A stretch of DNA of 64,000 bases from Pseudomonadota bacterium (GCA_018241445.1 JAFEDT010000003.1:62001-126000); one strand, 5' to 3'. Positions 39,471 to 49,024 are shown, counted from the stretch's first letter. Numbers and translations are program-made. Notes: generated by a model from the sequence alone, not told the origin.

Positions 39471-41171
39471 ATGGTGAAACTGCCTGCGCGGTGGTGCCGC
39501 GGTTCACCCGGTTGGCTGGCGTGGGTGATACTGGCGCTTGCCTGGGGAGCGACGCTGTCGGTGCGGCCGCTGTTCGACCCGGACGAGGGGCGTTACGCCG
39601 AGATTCCGCGCGAGATGCTGGTGAGCGGCGACTGGGTGACGCCGCGCTTCAACGACCTGAAGTACTTCGAGAAGCCGCCGCTGCAGTACTGGGCCACGGC
39701 CGCGGTCTACAAGGCCGTGGGTGTCAGCGAGTGGAGCTCGCGCCTGTGGTCGGTGGCGGCTGCATTCGGCTGCCTGCCGCTGGTGTACGCCTGGACCCGG
39801 CGGCGTTACGGTAAGGCGGCCGGCGTCGCGGCGCTTACGGCACTCGCCGTCAGCCCGTTCTTCGGCGTGGTCGGTCACCTGAACCTGCTGGATTCAGGGC
39901 TGACCTTCTGGCTGACCGCGGCGGTGCTGTCGTTCCTGGCGGCGCAGGATTGCCCGCCGGGCAGCGTGGACGAGCGGCGCTGGATGCTGCTGGCCTGGGG
40001 CGCGGCGGCGCTGGCAGTGCTCGCCAAGGGCATCGTGGTCGGCGTACTGGCGGGCGGCGCGCTGCTGGTGTACTCCGTGATCGAACGCGACAGCGGGGTG
40101 TGGAAGCGCCTGCAGGTCCTGCGGGGGCTGCCGCTGTTCGCGGCTGTCGCCGCGCCGTGGTTCATCGTGGTCAGCCGGCGCAATCCCGGTTTTGCGCAGT
40201 TCTTCTTCGTGCACGAGCACTTTGCGCGCTTCCTGACTACCGTGCACCAGCGGGTGGAGCCCTGGTGGTTCTTCCTGCCGTTGTTGTTGCTGGCGGTGTT
40301 GCCCTGGCTTGCAGCCTGCGTACGTTCCCTGCGCGCCGGCTGGAGGGATGCAGGGGCGGCGGTCGCCGGAAATATCGCGACTGCGGCGAGGCCCTGGCGG
40401 CCGCTGCGCTTCCTGCTGGTCTACTGCGCGGTGACCCTGCTGTTCTTCTCGGCCTCCGGTTCCAAGCTCGCGCCCTACATCCTGCCGATGCTGCCCGCGC
40501 TGGCGATCGTCACGGGGGCCACCTGCAAGAGCCCGTTGCAACTGACGCGGGTGGCGGCACGCACCGTCGCGGCACTGGTGATTTTCATCGGCGTCGGCCT
40601 GCTGATTTACAGCGCGCGCCGCAACAACTTCATTCCCCATGAAGCCTCGGCCTGGGTAGCGGCAGCCGCGGCGCTGTCGATCCTGGGCGTGTTGTGGGTC
40701 GAGTTGCCCCGCTGGGTTCACCGGGGCACGGCGGCGGTGCCGGCACACGATGCGGCGGCCTATCGGGCGGCGCTGGGAGCGGCCGTGACGACCATACTTG
40801 CCTGGCAGTTCCTGTTGTGCGCCTATGGCGCGACCCCGCCGGCGCGCTCGGCACGCGACCTGGTGCAGTCAGTACGCGGCCAGATTCCGGCCGGCGCGTC
40901 CCTGTACAGTGTCGGACAGTATCGCGAGACGATTTCGCCCTATCTCGGCCGCACGCTGCAGCTCGTGGCTTTCGAGGGCGAGCTGCATTTCGGGCTGGAC
41001 GCGGAGCCACAAAGGCGCATGAACCTGGATCAATTCACACAGCACTGGCGGGCCGGCGCGCCGGCAGTGGCCTTCTTCGATCCCGGCGTCTGGGATCGCC
41101 TGCGGCGCGCAGGCCTGCCCGGGCGGGTCATCGGCGCCGACGACGATACCGTCGCGGTGAGCCGCCTGTGA
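39471..41171 (+). CDS. arnT: Lipid A L-Ara4N transferase ArnT (GT83)
   Basis: 566 residues with an N-terminal multi-span membrane part and a C-terminal periplasmic domain. Catalytic loop features RPLFDPDEGRYAEIPREML (the essential acidic residues of PMT/GT-C enzymes), RFNDLKYFEKPPLQYW, and VHEHFARFLTT follow ArnT. It moves 4-amino-4-deoxy-L-arabinose from undecaprenyl phosphate to lipid A phosphate on the periplasmic side, lowering negative charge and so cationic peptide binding. Its stop overlaps the next gene's GTG by three bases. Confidence 0.9.
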   Translation: MVKLPARWCRGSPGWLAWVILALAWGATLSVRPLFDPDEGRYAEIPREMLVSGDWVTPRFNDLKYFEKPPLQYWATAAVYKAVGVSEWSSRLWSVAAAFGCLPLVYAWTRRRYGKAAGVAALTALAVSPFFGVVGHLNLLDSGLTFWLTAAVLSFLAAQDCPPGSVDERRWMLLAWGAAALAVLAKGIVVGVLAGGALLVYSVIERDSGVWKRLQVLRGLPLFAAVAAPWFIVVSRRNPGFAQFFFVHEHFARFLTTVHQRVEPWWFFLPLLLLAVLPWLAACVRSLRAGWRDAGAAVAGNIATAARPWRPLRFLLVYCAVTLLFFSASGSKLAPYILPMLPALAIVTGATCKSPLQLTRVAARTVAALVIFIGVGLLIYSARRNNFIPHEASAWVAAAAALSILGVLWVELPRWVHRGTAAVPAHDAAAYRAALGAAVTTILAWQFLLCAYGATPPARSARDLVQSVRGQIPAGASLYSVGQYRETISPYLGRTLQLVAFEGELHFGLDAEPQRRMNLDQFTQHWRAGAPAVAFFDPGVWDRLRRAGLPGRVIGADDDTVAVSRL

Positions 41172-41536
41172 AGCTCAGCGACTTTACGTTGTTGTTCAGC
41201 GGTGTGCTGCTGAACGCCCTGGCGCAGCTGGGGCTGAAGGCGGCGACCCGCGTAAGTGGCCCGCTGAACTCCACCACCGGGCTGTGGCAGAAGGGTCTGG
41301 ACCTGCTGACCGTGCCGCCACTATGGTATGCGCTGCTGGCGTATGGACTGAGCCTGGTGGTGTGGATTGTGGGGCTGTCGCGGGTACCGGTCAGTCAGGC
41401 GTACCCGCTGTTGTCGCTCGGTTATGTGATCAACATCGGGCTGGCCTGGTGGCTGCTCGGTGAAGTGCCCAATCTGCAGCGGGTGGCCGGCGTCGGTGTC
41501 ATCCTGCTGGGCGTAGTGATGGTGGCCCGTTCATGA
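41168..41536 (+). CDS. ArnE/ArnF-like SMR-type flippase subunit
   Basis: 122 residues from GTG 41168 with four membrane segments of the small multidrug resistance fold (FSGVLLNALAQLGLKAATR, YALLAYGLSLVVWIVGLSRV, SQAYPLLSLGYVINIGLAWW, GVGVILLGVVMVARS). In E. coli ArnE and ArnF form a pair that moves undecaprenyl-phosphate-L-Ara4N across the inner membrane. Only one such gene is present here, suggesting a homodimer, or a second subunit encoded elsewhere. Overlaps both neighbours (3 and 4 bases), so it is translationally coupled to arnT and arnB. Confidence 0.85.
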   Translation: MKLSDFTLLFSGVLLNALAQLGLKAATRVSGPLNSTTGLWQKGLDLLTVPPLWYALLAYGLSLVVWIVGLSRVPVSQAYPLLSLGYVINIGLAWWLLGEVPNLQRVAGVGVILLGVVMVARS

Positions 41537-42690
41537 AAACTCAAGCAACTCTGCCGTTTCTCCCCTTTACCCGTCCCGGCATCGACGAGGAGACCATTGC
41601 CGCCGTCGCCGAGGTGCTGCGCTCGGGATGGCTGGCAAGTGGGCCGAAAGTGGCGCAACTGGAGGCGGAGCTGTCGGCGTACCTGGGCGGCCGGTCGGTG
41701 CGCAGCCAGACTTCCGCCACCGCGGGTCTGGAGATGGCCCTGCAGGCCTGCGGCATCGGGCCGGGTGACGAGGTCATCACCCCGGCAATGAGCTTCGTGG
41801 CCACCGCCAACGTGATCGCGCGGGTCGGCGCGCGCCCGGTGTTCGTGGACGTGGACCTGGACTCGCGCAATATCGACCTGGCGCAGGCGGAAGCAGCCAT
41901 AACGCCACGCACGCGCGCCATCATGCCGGTGCATTTCGCCGGCTTGCCGGTGGACATGGACCGGCTGTACGCGATCGCCGAGCGACACCAGCTGCGGGTG
42001 ATCGAGGACGCGGCGCATGCCATCGGCTCCACCTGGCGCGGCCGCCGCATCGGCAGCTTTGGCGACCTGGTGTGCTTCAGCTTCCATCCCAACAAGAACA
42101 TGACCACCATCGAGGGCGGCGCCATCTCCGGCGGCTCGCCCGAGGAGCTGCGCACCATAGAGCTGCAGCGCTGGCACGGACAGGTCAAGTCGGGGGCGGA
42201 CGGCTTCGACACCCTGATTCCCGGCGGCAAGTCGAACCTGTCCGACGTTGCCGCCGCGGTGGGCCTGGGGCAGCTCAAGCGCCTTGCGGACTTCAACGCC
42301 CGCCGCCGTGAACTGGTGGCGCGCTATTTCGAGCTATGGGGCCGGGGCGCGCCGCTGCGCCTGCCGGAGCGTGGCGACGCCGGCCACAGCTGGCACCTGT
42401 TCGCACCACTGCTGCCGCTGGGAGAGATGCGCATATCGCGCGCACAGTTCATCGAGACCCTGCGTGGCCACGGCATTGGCGCAGGGGTGCATTACCCCGC
42501 CATCCACCTGTTCACCGCGTACCGCAAGCTCGGCTACCGCGACGGCCAGTTCCCCAACGCCGAGCGCATCGGACGTGAGACGGTCACCCTGCCGTTGTTC
42601 CCGGCCATGCAGCTGTCTGACGTGGACCGGGTGGTGCGCACGGTGAACGAAGTGCTGGGCGCCGCGGTGGCGGGCAGGGCGAGCGCATGA
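41533..42690 (+). CDS. arnB: UDP-L-Ara4O aminotransferase ArnB
   Basis: 385 residues, DegT/DnrJ/EryC1 sugar-aminotransferase family. It transaminates UDP-4-keto-arabinose with glutamate. Seen: PFTRPGIDEETIAAVAEVLR, GLEMALQACGIGPGDEVITP, the phosphate/PLP region IEDAAHAIGSTWRGRRIG and the PLP lysine in CFSFHPNKNMTTIEGGA. The end HYPAIHLFTAYRKLGY is typical. Overlaps arnE/F and arnC by four bases each. Confidence 0.9.
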   Translation: MKTQATLPFLPFTRPGIDEETIAAVAEVLRSGWLASGPKVAQLEAELSAYLGGRSVRSQTSATAGLEMALQACGIGPGDEVITPAMSFVATANVIARVGARPVFVDVDLDSRNIDLAQAEAAITPRTRAIMPVHFAGLPVDMDRLYAIAERHQLRVIEDAAHAIGSTWRGRRIGSFGDLVCFSFHPNKNMTTIEGGAISGGSPEELRTIELQRWHGQVKSGADGFDTLIPGGKSNLSDVAAAVGLGQLKRLADFNARRRELVARYFELWGRGAPLRLPERGDAGHSWHLFAPLLPLGEMRISRAQFIETLRGHGIGAGVHYPAIHLFTAYRKLGYRDGQFPNAERIGRETVTLPLFPAMQLSDVDRVVRTVNEVLGAAVAGRASA

Positions 42691-43715
42691 CACCCGACAT
42701 CTCGGTCGTCATCCCGGTATACAACGAGGAGGCCGGACTGCCGCAGTTGTTCGCGCGGCTGTACCAGGCACTGGATGTCCTGGGACGGCCGTACGAGGTC
42801 GTGTTCGTGGACGACGGCAGCGCTGACCGTTCGGTGGCGATGCTGCGCGAACAGTACGAGCGGCGCCCGGACGTCACGCGCGTAGTGGTGCTGGCCCGCA
42901 ATGCCGGCCAGCACAAGGCCATTCTCGCGGCCTTCCAGCATACCCGCGGCCGCTACGTCATCACGCTCGATGCAGACCTGCAGAACCCGCCGGAGGAGAT
43001 CGGACGGCTGGTGGCGCAGCTGGACCAGGGCGCCGACTATGTCGGCACGGTGCGCGTCAGCCGCCACGACGTGCTGTGGCGCAAGGCGGCTTCGCGGCTG
43101 ATGAACCGCATCCGCGAGGGAACCACGTCGATCCGCATCACCGACCAGGGGTGCATGCTGCGCGGTTACGCGCGCTCAGTGGTGGACGCGGTCAATCACT
43201 GCACGGAAGTCAGCACCTACGTGCCGGCGCTGGCTTATACCTTCGCGCGGCACCCGGTGGAGATCGAGGTATCGCACGCGCAGCGCCTGGTGGGGGAGTC
43301 CAAGTATTCCCTGTTCCGCCTGATCCGCCTGAACTTCGACCTCATGACCGGGTTCTCGGTCGCGCCGCTGCAGTTCTTCTCCATGACGGGTGGATTGATC
43401 GCCCTGGTGTCCCTGATCCTGGTGTTGGTGCTGCTGGTCCGGCGCTTCACGGTCGGACCCGAGGCGGAAGGACTGTTCACGCTGTTCGCCATCGCCTTCT
43501 TCCTGATCGGGGTGACACTGATGGGCCTGGGTGTGGTGGGCGAGTATGTCGGGCGCATCTACGAGCAGGTGCGGCAGCGGCCACGCTATACCGTGGCGGC
43601 AGTGCTGGGCGGTGAGAATGCGGACGGGGGTGACGCACCGCGCCTGCCACCGCCGGCGGCGGCGGCCATGCCGGCGGCACTGCCGGGCGTCACGGTGCCG
43701 GCGGGTCGCGAATGA
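42687..43715 (+). CDS. arnC: Undecaprenyl-phosphate 4-deoxy-4-formamido-L-arabinose transferase ArnC
   Basis: 342 residues. N-terminal GT2 domain with SVVIPVYNEEAGLPQLF, VVFVDDGSADRSVAML and the metal-binding DADLQNPPEEI; two membrane segments near the C-terminus (FFSMTGGLIALVSLILVLVL and LFAIAFFLIGVTLMGLGVVG) as in ArnC/DPM-type transferases. It places formyl-L-Ara4N on undecaprenyl phosphate at the cytoplasmic face. An Ala/Pro-rich tail of about 30 residues is not part of the conserved domain. Overlaps arnB and the formyltransferase gene by four bases each. Confidence 0.9.
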   Translation: MTPDISVVIPVYNEEAGLPQLFARLYQALDVLGRPYEVVFVDDGSADRSVAMLREQYERRPDVTRVVVLARNAGQHKAILAAFQHTRGRYVITLDADLQNPPEEIGRLVAQLDQGADYVGTVRVSRHDVLWRKAASRLMNRIREGTTSIRITDQGCMLRGYARSVVDAVNHCTEVSTYVPALAYTFARHPVEIEVSHAQRLVGESKYSLFRLIRLNFDLMTGFSVAPLQFFSMTGGLIALVSLILVLVLLVRRFTVGPEAEGLFTLFAIAFFLIGVTLMGLGVVGEYVGRIYEQVRQRPRYTVAAVLGGENADGGDAPRLPPPAAAAMPAALPGVTVPAGRE

Positions 43716-44638
43716 CGCCACCGCGCGCGGTGGTCTTTGCCTACCACGACGTCGGCGCACGCTGCCTGAAGGCCCTGTTGTCCGGTGGCGTCGACGTACC
43801 GCTGGTTGTGACCGTTCCCGACGACCCGGCGGAGACCCGCTGGTATGCCAGCGTTGCCGACACGGCACGCGACTATGGCCTGCCTTGCATCGCGCCGGCC
43901 GGCACCGGCGGTGCGGAACTGCCACAGCGGCTGCGCGAGCTGCAGCCGGATTTTGTGTTTTCTTTCTATTACCGCTCCCTGCTTCCGGAGGAGCTGCTGC
44001 GCGTGGCGCGCCGCGGTGCACTGAACATGCATGGCTCGCTGCTGCCGCGTTACCGCGGCCGCGCACCGGTCAACTGGGCGATCCTGCGCGGCGAGCGTGA
44101 GTGCGGTGTGACGCTGCACTACATGGTGGCGCGTGCGGATGCGGGCGATATCGTCGATCAGCAGTCCGTGCCCATCCTGCAGGACGACGATGCGCGTGAA
44201 GTATTTGCCAAGGTTACGGTGGCGGCCGAGACGGTCATGGCCCGCGCGCTCCCTGGACTCATCGCCGGCACCGCCGCGCGCTTGCCACAGCCCCTGCTGC
44301 CCGGCGAATACTTCGGGCGGCGTACAGCGCAGGATGGCCTGATCGACTGGAACTGGCCTGCGCAGCGCATCCACGACCTGGTGCGCGCCGTGGCGCCGCC
44401 CTTCCCGGGGGCGTTTGCGCAGGTGGGCGGCGAGCGCTGGGACATTCATCGCACGCGTGTCGGCCCGTTCACGGTCGCACCCGCAGCGCCGAGCCTGCGT
44501 GCAGTCGGGCAGGAATGCCAGGTCGTGTGCCGCGACGGCAGCGTGTTGCGCCTGCTCGCCGGGCGCGGTCCCGGGGGACCGCTCGATTTGCCGCGACTCG
44601 CGCGCCGCTTTGCGCAGCAGCCGCTGGCTCTGGTGTAG
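43712..44638 (+). CDS. arnA: UDP-L-Ara4N formyltransferase half of ArnA (stand-alone)
   Basis: 308 residues. Formyl-THF-dependent N-formylation of UDP-L-Ara4N. The catalytic Asn-His pair lies in GALNMHGSLLPRYRGRAPVN and the Asp in ADAGDIVDQQSVPI; the C-terminal OB-like domain starts near ARTAQDGLIDWNWPA as in methionyl-tRNA and Ara4N formyltransferases. Equivalent to the N-terminal half of enterobacterial ArnA, here four genes away from the decarboxylase half. Two bp separate it from arnD. Confidence 0.9.
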   Translation: MTPPRAVVFAYHDVGARCLKALLSGGVDVPLVVTVPDDPAETRWYASVADTARDYGLPCIAPAGTGGAELPQRLRELQPDFVFSFYYRSLLPEELLRVARRGALNMHGSLLPRYRGRAPVNWAILRGERECGVTLHYMVARADAGDIVDQQSVPILQDDDAREVFAKVTVAAETVMARALPGLIAGTAARLPQPLLPGEYFGRRTAQDGLIDWNWPAQRIHDLVRAVAPPFPGAFAQVGGERWDIHRTRVGPFTVAPAAPSLRAVGQECQVVCRDGSVLRLLAGRGPGGPLDLPRLARRFAQQPLALV

Positions 44639-44640
44639 GC

Positions 44641-45540
44641 ATGGCCGTCATTGCGCTGAAGATCGACGTCGACACCTGGCGCGGCACCCGCGAGGGCGCC
44701 CTGCGCCTGGCGGAGCTGTTGCAACGGCTCGCGGTCCCGGCAACGTTCCTGTTCAGCCTGGGTCCCGACAACACCGGGCGGGCTATCCGGCGCGTATTCC
44801 GCCGCGGCTTCTTCGGCAAGGTCAAGCGGACCTCGGTCGTGCAGCATTACGGTTTGAAGACGCTGCTGTACGGCGTGCTGCTGCCGGGCCCGCACATCGG
44901 CCGCAGCTGCGCGGTCCAGATGCGTGCCATCGCCGCGCAGGGTTTCGAGGCGGGCGTGCACACCTGGGATCACGTGCGCTGGCAGGACGGCGTCAGTCGT
45001 GCGCCGCTGGAATGGACCCGGCGCGAGCTCGCACGTGCGCACGAGCAGTTTGAGGCGGTCTTCGGCCGCGCGCCGGAGGTGCATGGCGCCGCGGGCTGGC
45101 AGATGAACGGCTTCGTGCCGGGCCTGGAGGCCCAGATGGGATTCCGCTACGCCTCCGACACCCGCGGCACAGGGCCCTTCATGCCCGTCACTGCGCCGGT
45201 TATGCAACTGCCGACTACCCTGCCGACCCTGGACGAGCTGATCGGTCGCGAGGACCTTGCGGGCGTAGACCCGGTGGATCACCTGCTGTCACTGACGGCA
45301 CAGGATGCGCGCGACCAGGTGTTTACGCTGCACGCGGAGCTGGAGGGCGGCGTCTATCTTGGGGCCTTCGAGCGCCTGTTGCGGGCCTGGCGCGACGCCG
45401 GCCACACTCTGATCGACCTGGGTGGCTACGCGCGCCGTCTGGACCGGGAAGTGTTGCCGCGCTGTACGATAGAGGCCGGCACCGTGCCGGGCCGCGCCGG
45501 ACTGCTCGCGGTGCAAGGATCACCCGTGGCGGCCACATGA
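44641..45540 (+). CDS. arnD: 4-deoxy-4-formamido-L-arabinose-phosphoundecaprenol deformylase ArnD
   Basis: 299 residues from ATG 44641, polysaccharide-deacetylase (NodB) fold. IALKIDVDTWRGTREG holds the catalytic and metal Asp; GFEAGVHTWDHVRWQD holds the His ligands; AAGWQMNGFVPGLEAQMGFR and YASDTRG follow ArnD closely. It removes the formyl group from the lipid-linked sugar before flipping. Last gene of the arn operon; the gap of 52 bp to the next gene contains no clear terminator. Confidence 0.9.
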   Translation: MAVIALKIDVDTWRGTREGALRLAELLQRLAVPATFLFSLGPDNTGRAIRRVFRRGFFGKVKRTSVVQHYGLKTLLYGVLLPGPHIGRSCAVQMRAIAAQGFEAGVHTWDHVRWQDGVSRAPLEWTRRELARAHEQFEAVFGRAPEVHGAAGWQMNGFVPGLEAQMGFRYASDTRGTGPFMPVTAPVMQLPTTLPTLDELIGREDLAGVDPVDHLLSLTAQDARDQVFTLHAELEGGVYLGAFERLLRAWRDAGHTLIDLGGYARRLDREVLPRCTIEAGTVPGRAGLLAVQGSPVAAT

Positions 45541-45592
45541 AGCGGTCGCACGCTGCATACGAGCCAGGGAATGGCACATGAAGGGTCCGCGC

Positions 45593-46588
45593 ATGATTAT
45601 TCCGCAGCAGATGACCGCCATCGAGATCCGCGGCAGCGGGCCGCCGCAGGTATTGCACGCGGTGCAGCGGCCCGTGCCGGTCCCCGGCGATCGGGAAGTG
45701 CTGGTGAGGGTAGCCGCCGCCGGTGTCAACCGGCCCGATGTCCTGCAGCGCAAGGGCAACTATCCGCCACCGGCGGGCGTAACCGATATTCCCGGCCTGG
45801 AGGTATCAGGGGAGGTCGTGGCCTGCGGCCCGGGCGTGACTGGCCTGCGGCCTGGAATGAAGGTATGCGCGCTGGTCGCTGGCGGCGGCTACGCGCAGTA
45901 CGTCGCGGCACCGCAGCTGCAGTGCCTGCCGATACCCGCGGGGTTGAGCCCGGCCGAGGCCGCGGCGCTGCCCGAGACTTTCTTCACCGTCTGGTACAAC
46001 GTGTTCGAGCGGGCGCGCCTGCAGCGCGGGGAGACGTTGCTGGTCCACGGCGGCTCCAGTGGCATCGGCACCGCCGCCATCCTGCTCGGCAAGGCCTTCG
46101 GCGCCCGCGTGCTCGTCACCGCCGGCAGTGCGGCCAAGTGCGCCGCCTGCCGCGAGCTGGGCGCTGATGTCGCCATCAACTACCACGAGGAAGACTTCGT
46201 CGCCGCGACCCAGAGGGCGACCGACGGGCACGGCGCGGATGTGATCCTGGATATGGTGGGCGGCGATTACCTGGCGCGGGACGTCAACGCGACTGCGACC
46301 GACGGCCGCATAGCGGTGATCGCAGTGCAGGGCGGCGCGAAGGCAACTCTGGATCTGCGGCTGCTGATGACCCGGCGGCTGACCATCACCGCCAGCACTC
46401 TGCGTGCGCAGAGCGTGGACGCCAAGGGGCGCATCGCCGCGGCGCTGCGCGAGCGGGTGTGGCCGCTGTTCGGCGGCGCGAACCTGAAACCCTTGATCCA
46501 CGCGCGGTTCCCGCTGGCCGAGGCGGCGGCCGCGCACCAGCTGATGGAGTCCGGCACGCACATCGGCAAGATCGTGCTGGAGGTTTAG
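45593..46588 (+). CDS. NAD(P)H quinone oxidoreductase, zinc-independent MDR family
   Basis: About 331 residues from ATG 45593 (AGGG seven bases upstream); ATG 45578 or 45611 are alternatives. The PIG3/QOR group pattern is clear: REVLVRVAAAGVNRPDVLQR, KGNYPPPAGVTDIPGLEVSG, the NADPH-binding LLVHGGSSGIGTAAILLGKA, and DGHGADVILDMVGGDYL. The zinc cysteines of alcohol dehydrogenases are absent. Probably detoxifies quinones or enones. No functional tie to the arn operon is apparent; its stop is 3 bp from that of the convergent Lrp-type gene. Confidence 0.85.
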   Translation: MIIPQQMTAIEIRGSGPPQVLHAVQRPVPVPGDREVLVRVAAAGVNRPDVLQRKGNYPPPAGVTDIPGLEVSGEVVACGPGVTGLRPGMKVCALVAGGGYAQYVAAPQLQCLPIPAGLSPAEAAALPETFFTVWYNVFERARLQRGETLLVHGGSSGIGTAAILLGKAFGARVLVTAGSAAKCAACRELGADVAINYHEEDFVAATQRATDGHGADVILDMVGGDYLARDVNATATDGRIAVIAVQGGAKATLDLRLLMTRRLTITASTLRAQSVDAKGRIAAALRERVWPLFGGANLKPLIHARFPLAEAAAAHQLMESGTHIGKIVLEV

Positions 46589-46591
46589 TTC

Positions 46592-47083
46592 TCATTCGCG
46601 GCGCGCCGCGCCCGACGGCGATCCGCGTACCGGCAGGGTCACTGCGCGGGTTACCGTGCGCATCGCAAAGCTGGAATGCACCCGCGCCACACTCGGCAGC
46701 CGTGTCAGGTGTTGACTGTGGATGCGCTCGAAGTCGTTCATGTCCGCGACCACCAGGCGCAACAGGTAGTCGTGCTCGCCGGTCATCAGGTAACACTCCA
46801 TCACCTCGGGGATTTTGCGCACCGCGTTCTCGAAGGCCTCCAGGCCGGCGCGGCTCTGGCGGTCGAGGGTGATGTTGACGAACACATTCACCGGCAAGCC
46901 GGCCTTATGCTGGTCGATGAGGGCGGTGTAGCCCTGGATCAGCCCGGATTCCTCGAGCGCGCGCACGCGCCGCAGGCAGGCCGATTCAGACAGGCTGACC
47001 TGGCCGGCCAGCGCGCTGTTGGTCATGCGGGCATCCTGCTGCAGCAGTTGCAGGATGGCGCGATCGTAGCGATCCAGGTCCAT
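46592..47083 (-). CDS. Lrp/AsnC-family regulator, probable activator of alanine dehydrogenase
   Basis: 163 residues from ATG 47083. N-terminal helix-turn-helix: DRAILQLLQQDARMTNSALA, then QVSLSESACLRRVRALEESG; C-terminal RAM ligand domain with GYTALIDQHKAG and YLMTGEHDYLLRLVVADMND. Divergent from ald with 136 bp between starts; the AT-rich stretch TATGTGACGTAATATTG there may be its binding site. Regulators of this type next to ald (AldR/BkdR relatives) respond to alanine or leucine. A longer upstream reading is non-coding. Confidence 0.85.
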   Translation of the reverse strand: MDLDRYDRAILQLLQQDARMTNSALAGQVSLSESACLRRVRALEESGLIQGYTALIDQHKAGLPVNVFVNITLDRQSRAGLEAFENAVRKIPEVMECYLMTGEHDYLLRLVVADMNDFERIHSQHLTRLPSVARVHSSFAMRTVTRAVTLPVRGSPSGAARRE

Positions 47084-47219
47084 ATGTGACGTAATATTGC
47101 GAGAGAGATCGTGCAGGAGGCAGATTCTGCCACAAGGACAGGCTGCGCCCCAGTGCTTTCGCAGCTTCCGCCCCGGCGGGGGCCTTAGGCTTGCGCCATT
47201 CAAACGGATAGAGGCAGCC

Positions 47220-48320
47220 ATGCGTATCGGAGTTCCACGCGAGATCAAGGTCCACGAGTACCGGGTCGGCATGGTGCCGGCGGGCGTGCGCGAACTGACG
47301 GCCGCCGGCCACGAAGTGCTGGTGGAGACCGGCGCCGGCAATGGCATCGGCGTGGACGACGCCCAGTACCAGGCCGCGGGCGCGAAGACCGCGGCCAGCG
47401 CGGCCGAGGTGTTCCAGGGTGCTGACATGATCGTGAAGGTCAAGGAGCCGCAGGCCAGGGAATGCGCCATGCTGCGCAAGGACCAGGTGCTGTTCACCTA
47501 CCTGCACCTGGCTGCCGATCCCGAGCAGGCGCAGGGATTGATCAAGTCCGGCGCCACGGCGATTGCCTACGAGACCGTCACCGGGCGCAACGGCTCGCTG
47601 CCGCTGTTGACACCGATGAGCGAGGTCGCAGGCCGCATGTCGATCCAGGTCGGTGCCGCGAGCCTGCAGAAGGCCAACGGTGGGTTTGGAATCCTGCTGG
47701 GCGGCGTGCCGGGTGTGCCGCCGGCGAAGGTGGTGATCCTGGGTGGCGGCGTCGCCGGAACACACGCGGCGGAAATGGCCGTCGGCATGCGGGCGGATGT
47801 GACGGTCGTCGATCGCTCGGTGGAGCGCCTGCGCGAGCTGTCATACCTGTTTGGCGCCTCACTGCGCACCGCCTATTCCACGGCGCAGACCATCGAGCGG
47901 CTGGTGCAGGACGCCGACCTGGTGGTCGGCACGGTACTGGTTGTGGGCGCCGCGGCGCCGAAGCTGGTGACCCGCGCCATGATCAAGACCATGAAGGCCG
48001 GCACGGTGTTGGTGGATGTTTCCATCGACCAGGGTGGCTGCTTCGAAACCAGCCACGCAACCACGCACGCCGACCCGACCTTCGTCGTGGACGGCGTGAT
48101 TCACTATTGCGTCGCCAACATGCCCGGTGCTGTGCCGCGCACCTCGACCCTGGCACTCACCAACGCCACGCTGCCGTACGTGCGCGCGCTGGCGGACCTG
48201 GGTTGGCAGGAAGCGCTCAGGCGCGATGCCGGCCTGGCGGCGGGGCTCAACGTGCACGCCGGCTCCATCACCCACGAGGTGGTGGCGCGCGACCTCAAGC
48301 TGCCGTTCCGCAAGGCCTGA
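47220..48320 (+). CDS. ald: Alanine dehydrogenase
   Basis: 366 residues from ATG 47220. Reversible NAD+-dependent deamination of L-alanine to pyruvate. Typical start MRIGVPREIKVHEYRVGMVP; substrate-binding Lys in VKVKEPQ and His in LFTYLHLAADPEQ; Rossmann motif VVILGGGVAGTHAAEMA; VDVSIDQGGCFETS and CVANMPGAVPRTSTLALTNA near the end. Divergent from the Lrp-type regulator, which probably controls it. Confidence 0.95.
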   Translation: MRIGVPREIKVHEYRVGMVPAGVRELTAAGHEVLVETGAGNGIGVDDAQYQAAGAKTAASAAEVFQGADMIVKVKEPQARECAMLRKDQVLFTYLHLAADPEQAQGLIKSGATAIAYETVTGRNGSLPLLTPMSEVAGRMSIQVGAASLQKANGGFGILLGGVPGVPPAKVVILGGGVAGTHAAEMAVGMRADVTVVDRSVERLRELSYLFGASLRTAYSTAQTIERLVQDADLVVGTVLVVGAAAPKLVTRAMIKTMKAGTVLVDVSIDQGGCFETSHATTHADPTFVVDGVIHYCVANMPGAVPRTSTLALTNATLPYVRALADLGWQEALRRDAGLAAGLNVHAGSITHEVVARDLKLPFRKA

Positions 48321-48429
48321 CACCCCGGTCGCGCAGGGTTTACCTGTCTCGAAGAGGGGATGACGCGCGCGGCGGCCTGGCCTAGGCTACCCACCCCAGT
48401 TTCACCCCCTGCACCCGGAGGCTATTGTG

Positions 48430-49005
48430 ATGAGAATTGCGCTGTCGGCTGCGATCATGACCGCGGCGGCGGGCCTGGCTGTGGCAGAGCCCGTCACCTA
48501 CCAGATCGATCCCAACCACACCTACCCGAGCTTCAAGGCCGACCACTTCGGCGGCCTGTCCAACTGGCGCGGCAAGTTTGACAAGTCCTCCGGCACGATC
48601 GTGCTCGACAAGGCCAAGGGCACCGGTACGGTGGATGTGACCGTGGACACTGCCTCGATCAATTTCGGCATGCCGAAGCTGGACGAGCACGCCCGCAGCG
48701 CGGAAATCTTCGACGTCGCGAAGTACCCCACCGCCACCTACAAGGGCACGCTGGTGAACTTCAAGGGCGGCAAGCCGACGGCGGTGCACGGCGAGTTCAC
48801 CCTGCACGGGGTGACTCATCCGCTGAACCTGAAGATCAGCCAGTTCCTGTGCAAGCCGAATCCGATGACCAAGAAGGAAGTCTGCGGCGCTGAGGCATCG
48901 GGCGTATTCAACCGTGCCGAGTACGGAGTGGACTTCGGCGCCAAGATGGGCTTCAAGATGGCCGTCGATCTGGCCATCCAGGTCGAGGCCAGCCCGGAAG
49001 CCTGA
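48430..49005 (+). CDS. yceI: YceI-family periplasmic lipid-binding protein
   Basis: 191 residues from ATG 48430 (GGAGG eight bases upstream; GTG 48427 is the alternative). Signal peptide ends in GLAVAEP. The lipocalin-like YceI domain starts [19 protein letters not shown] and continues with [51 protein letters not shown] and [11 protein letters not shown]. Members bind polyisoprenoids or amphiphiles; the E. coli protein is induced at high pH. Followed by a strong hairpin at 49025-49059. Confidence 0.9.
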   Translation: MRIALSAAIMTAAAGLAVAEPVTYQIDPNHTYPSFKADHFGGLSNWRGKFDKSSGTIVLDKAKGTGTVDVTVDTASINFGMPKLDEHARSAEIFDVAKYPTATYKGTLVNFKGGKPTAVHGEFTLHGVTHPLNLKISQFLCKPNPMTKKEVCGAEASGVFNRAEYGVDFGAKMGFKMAVDLAIQVEASPEA

Positions 49006-49024
49006 AGTCACATCGATGCAACGG

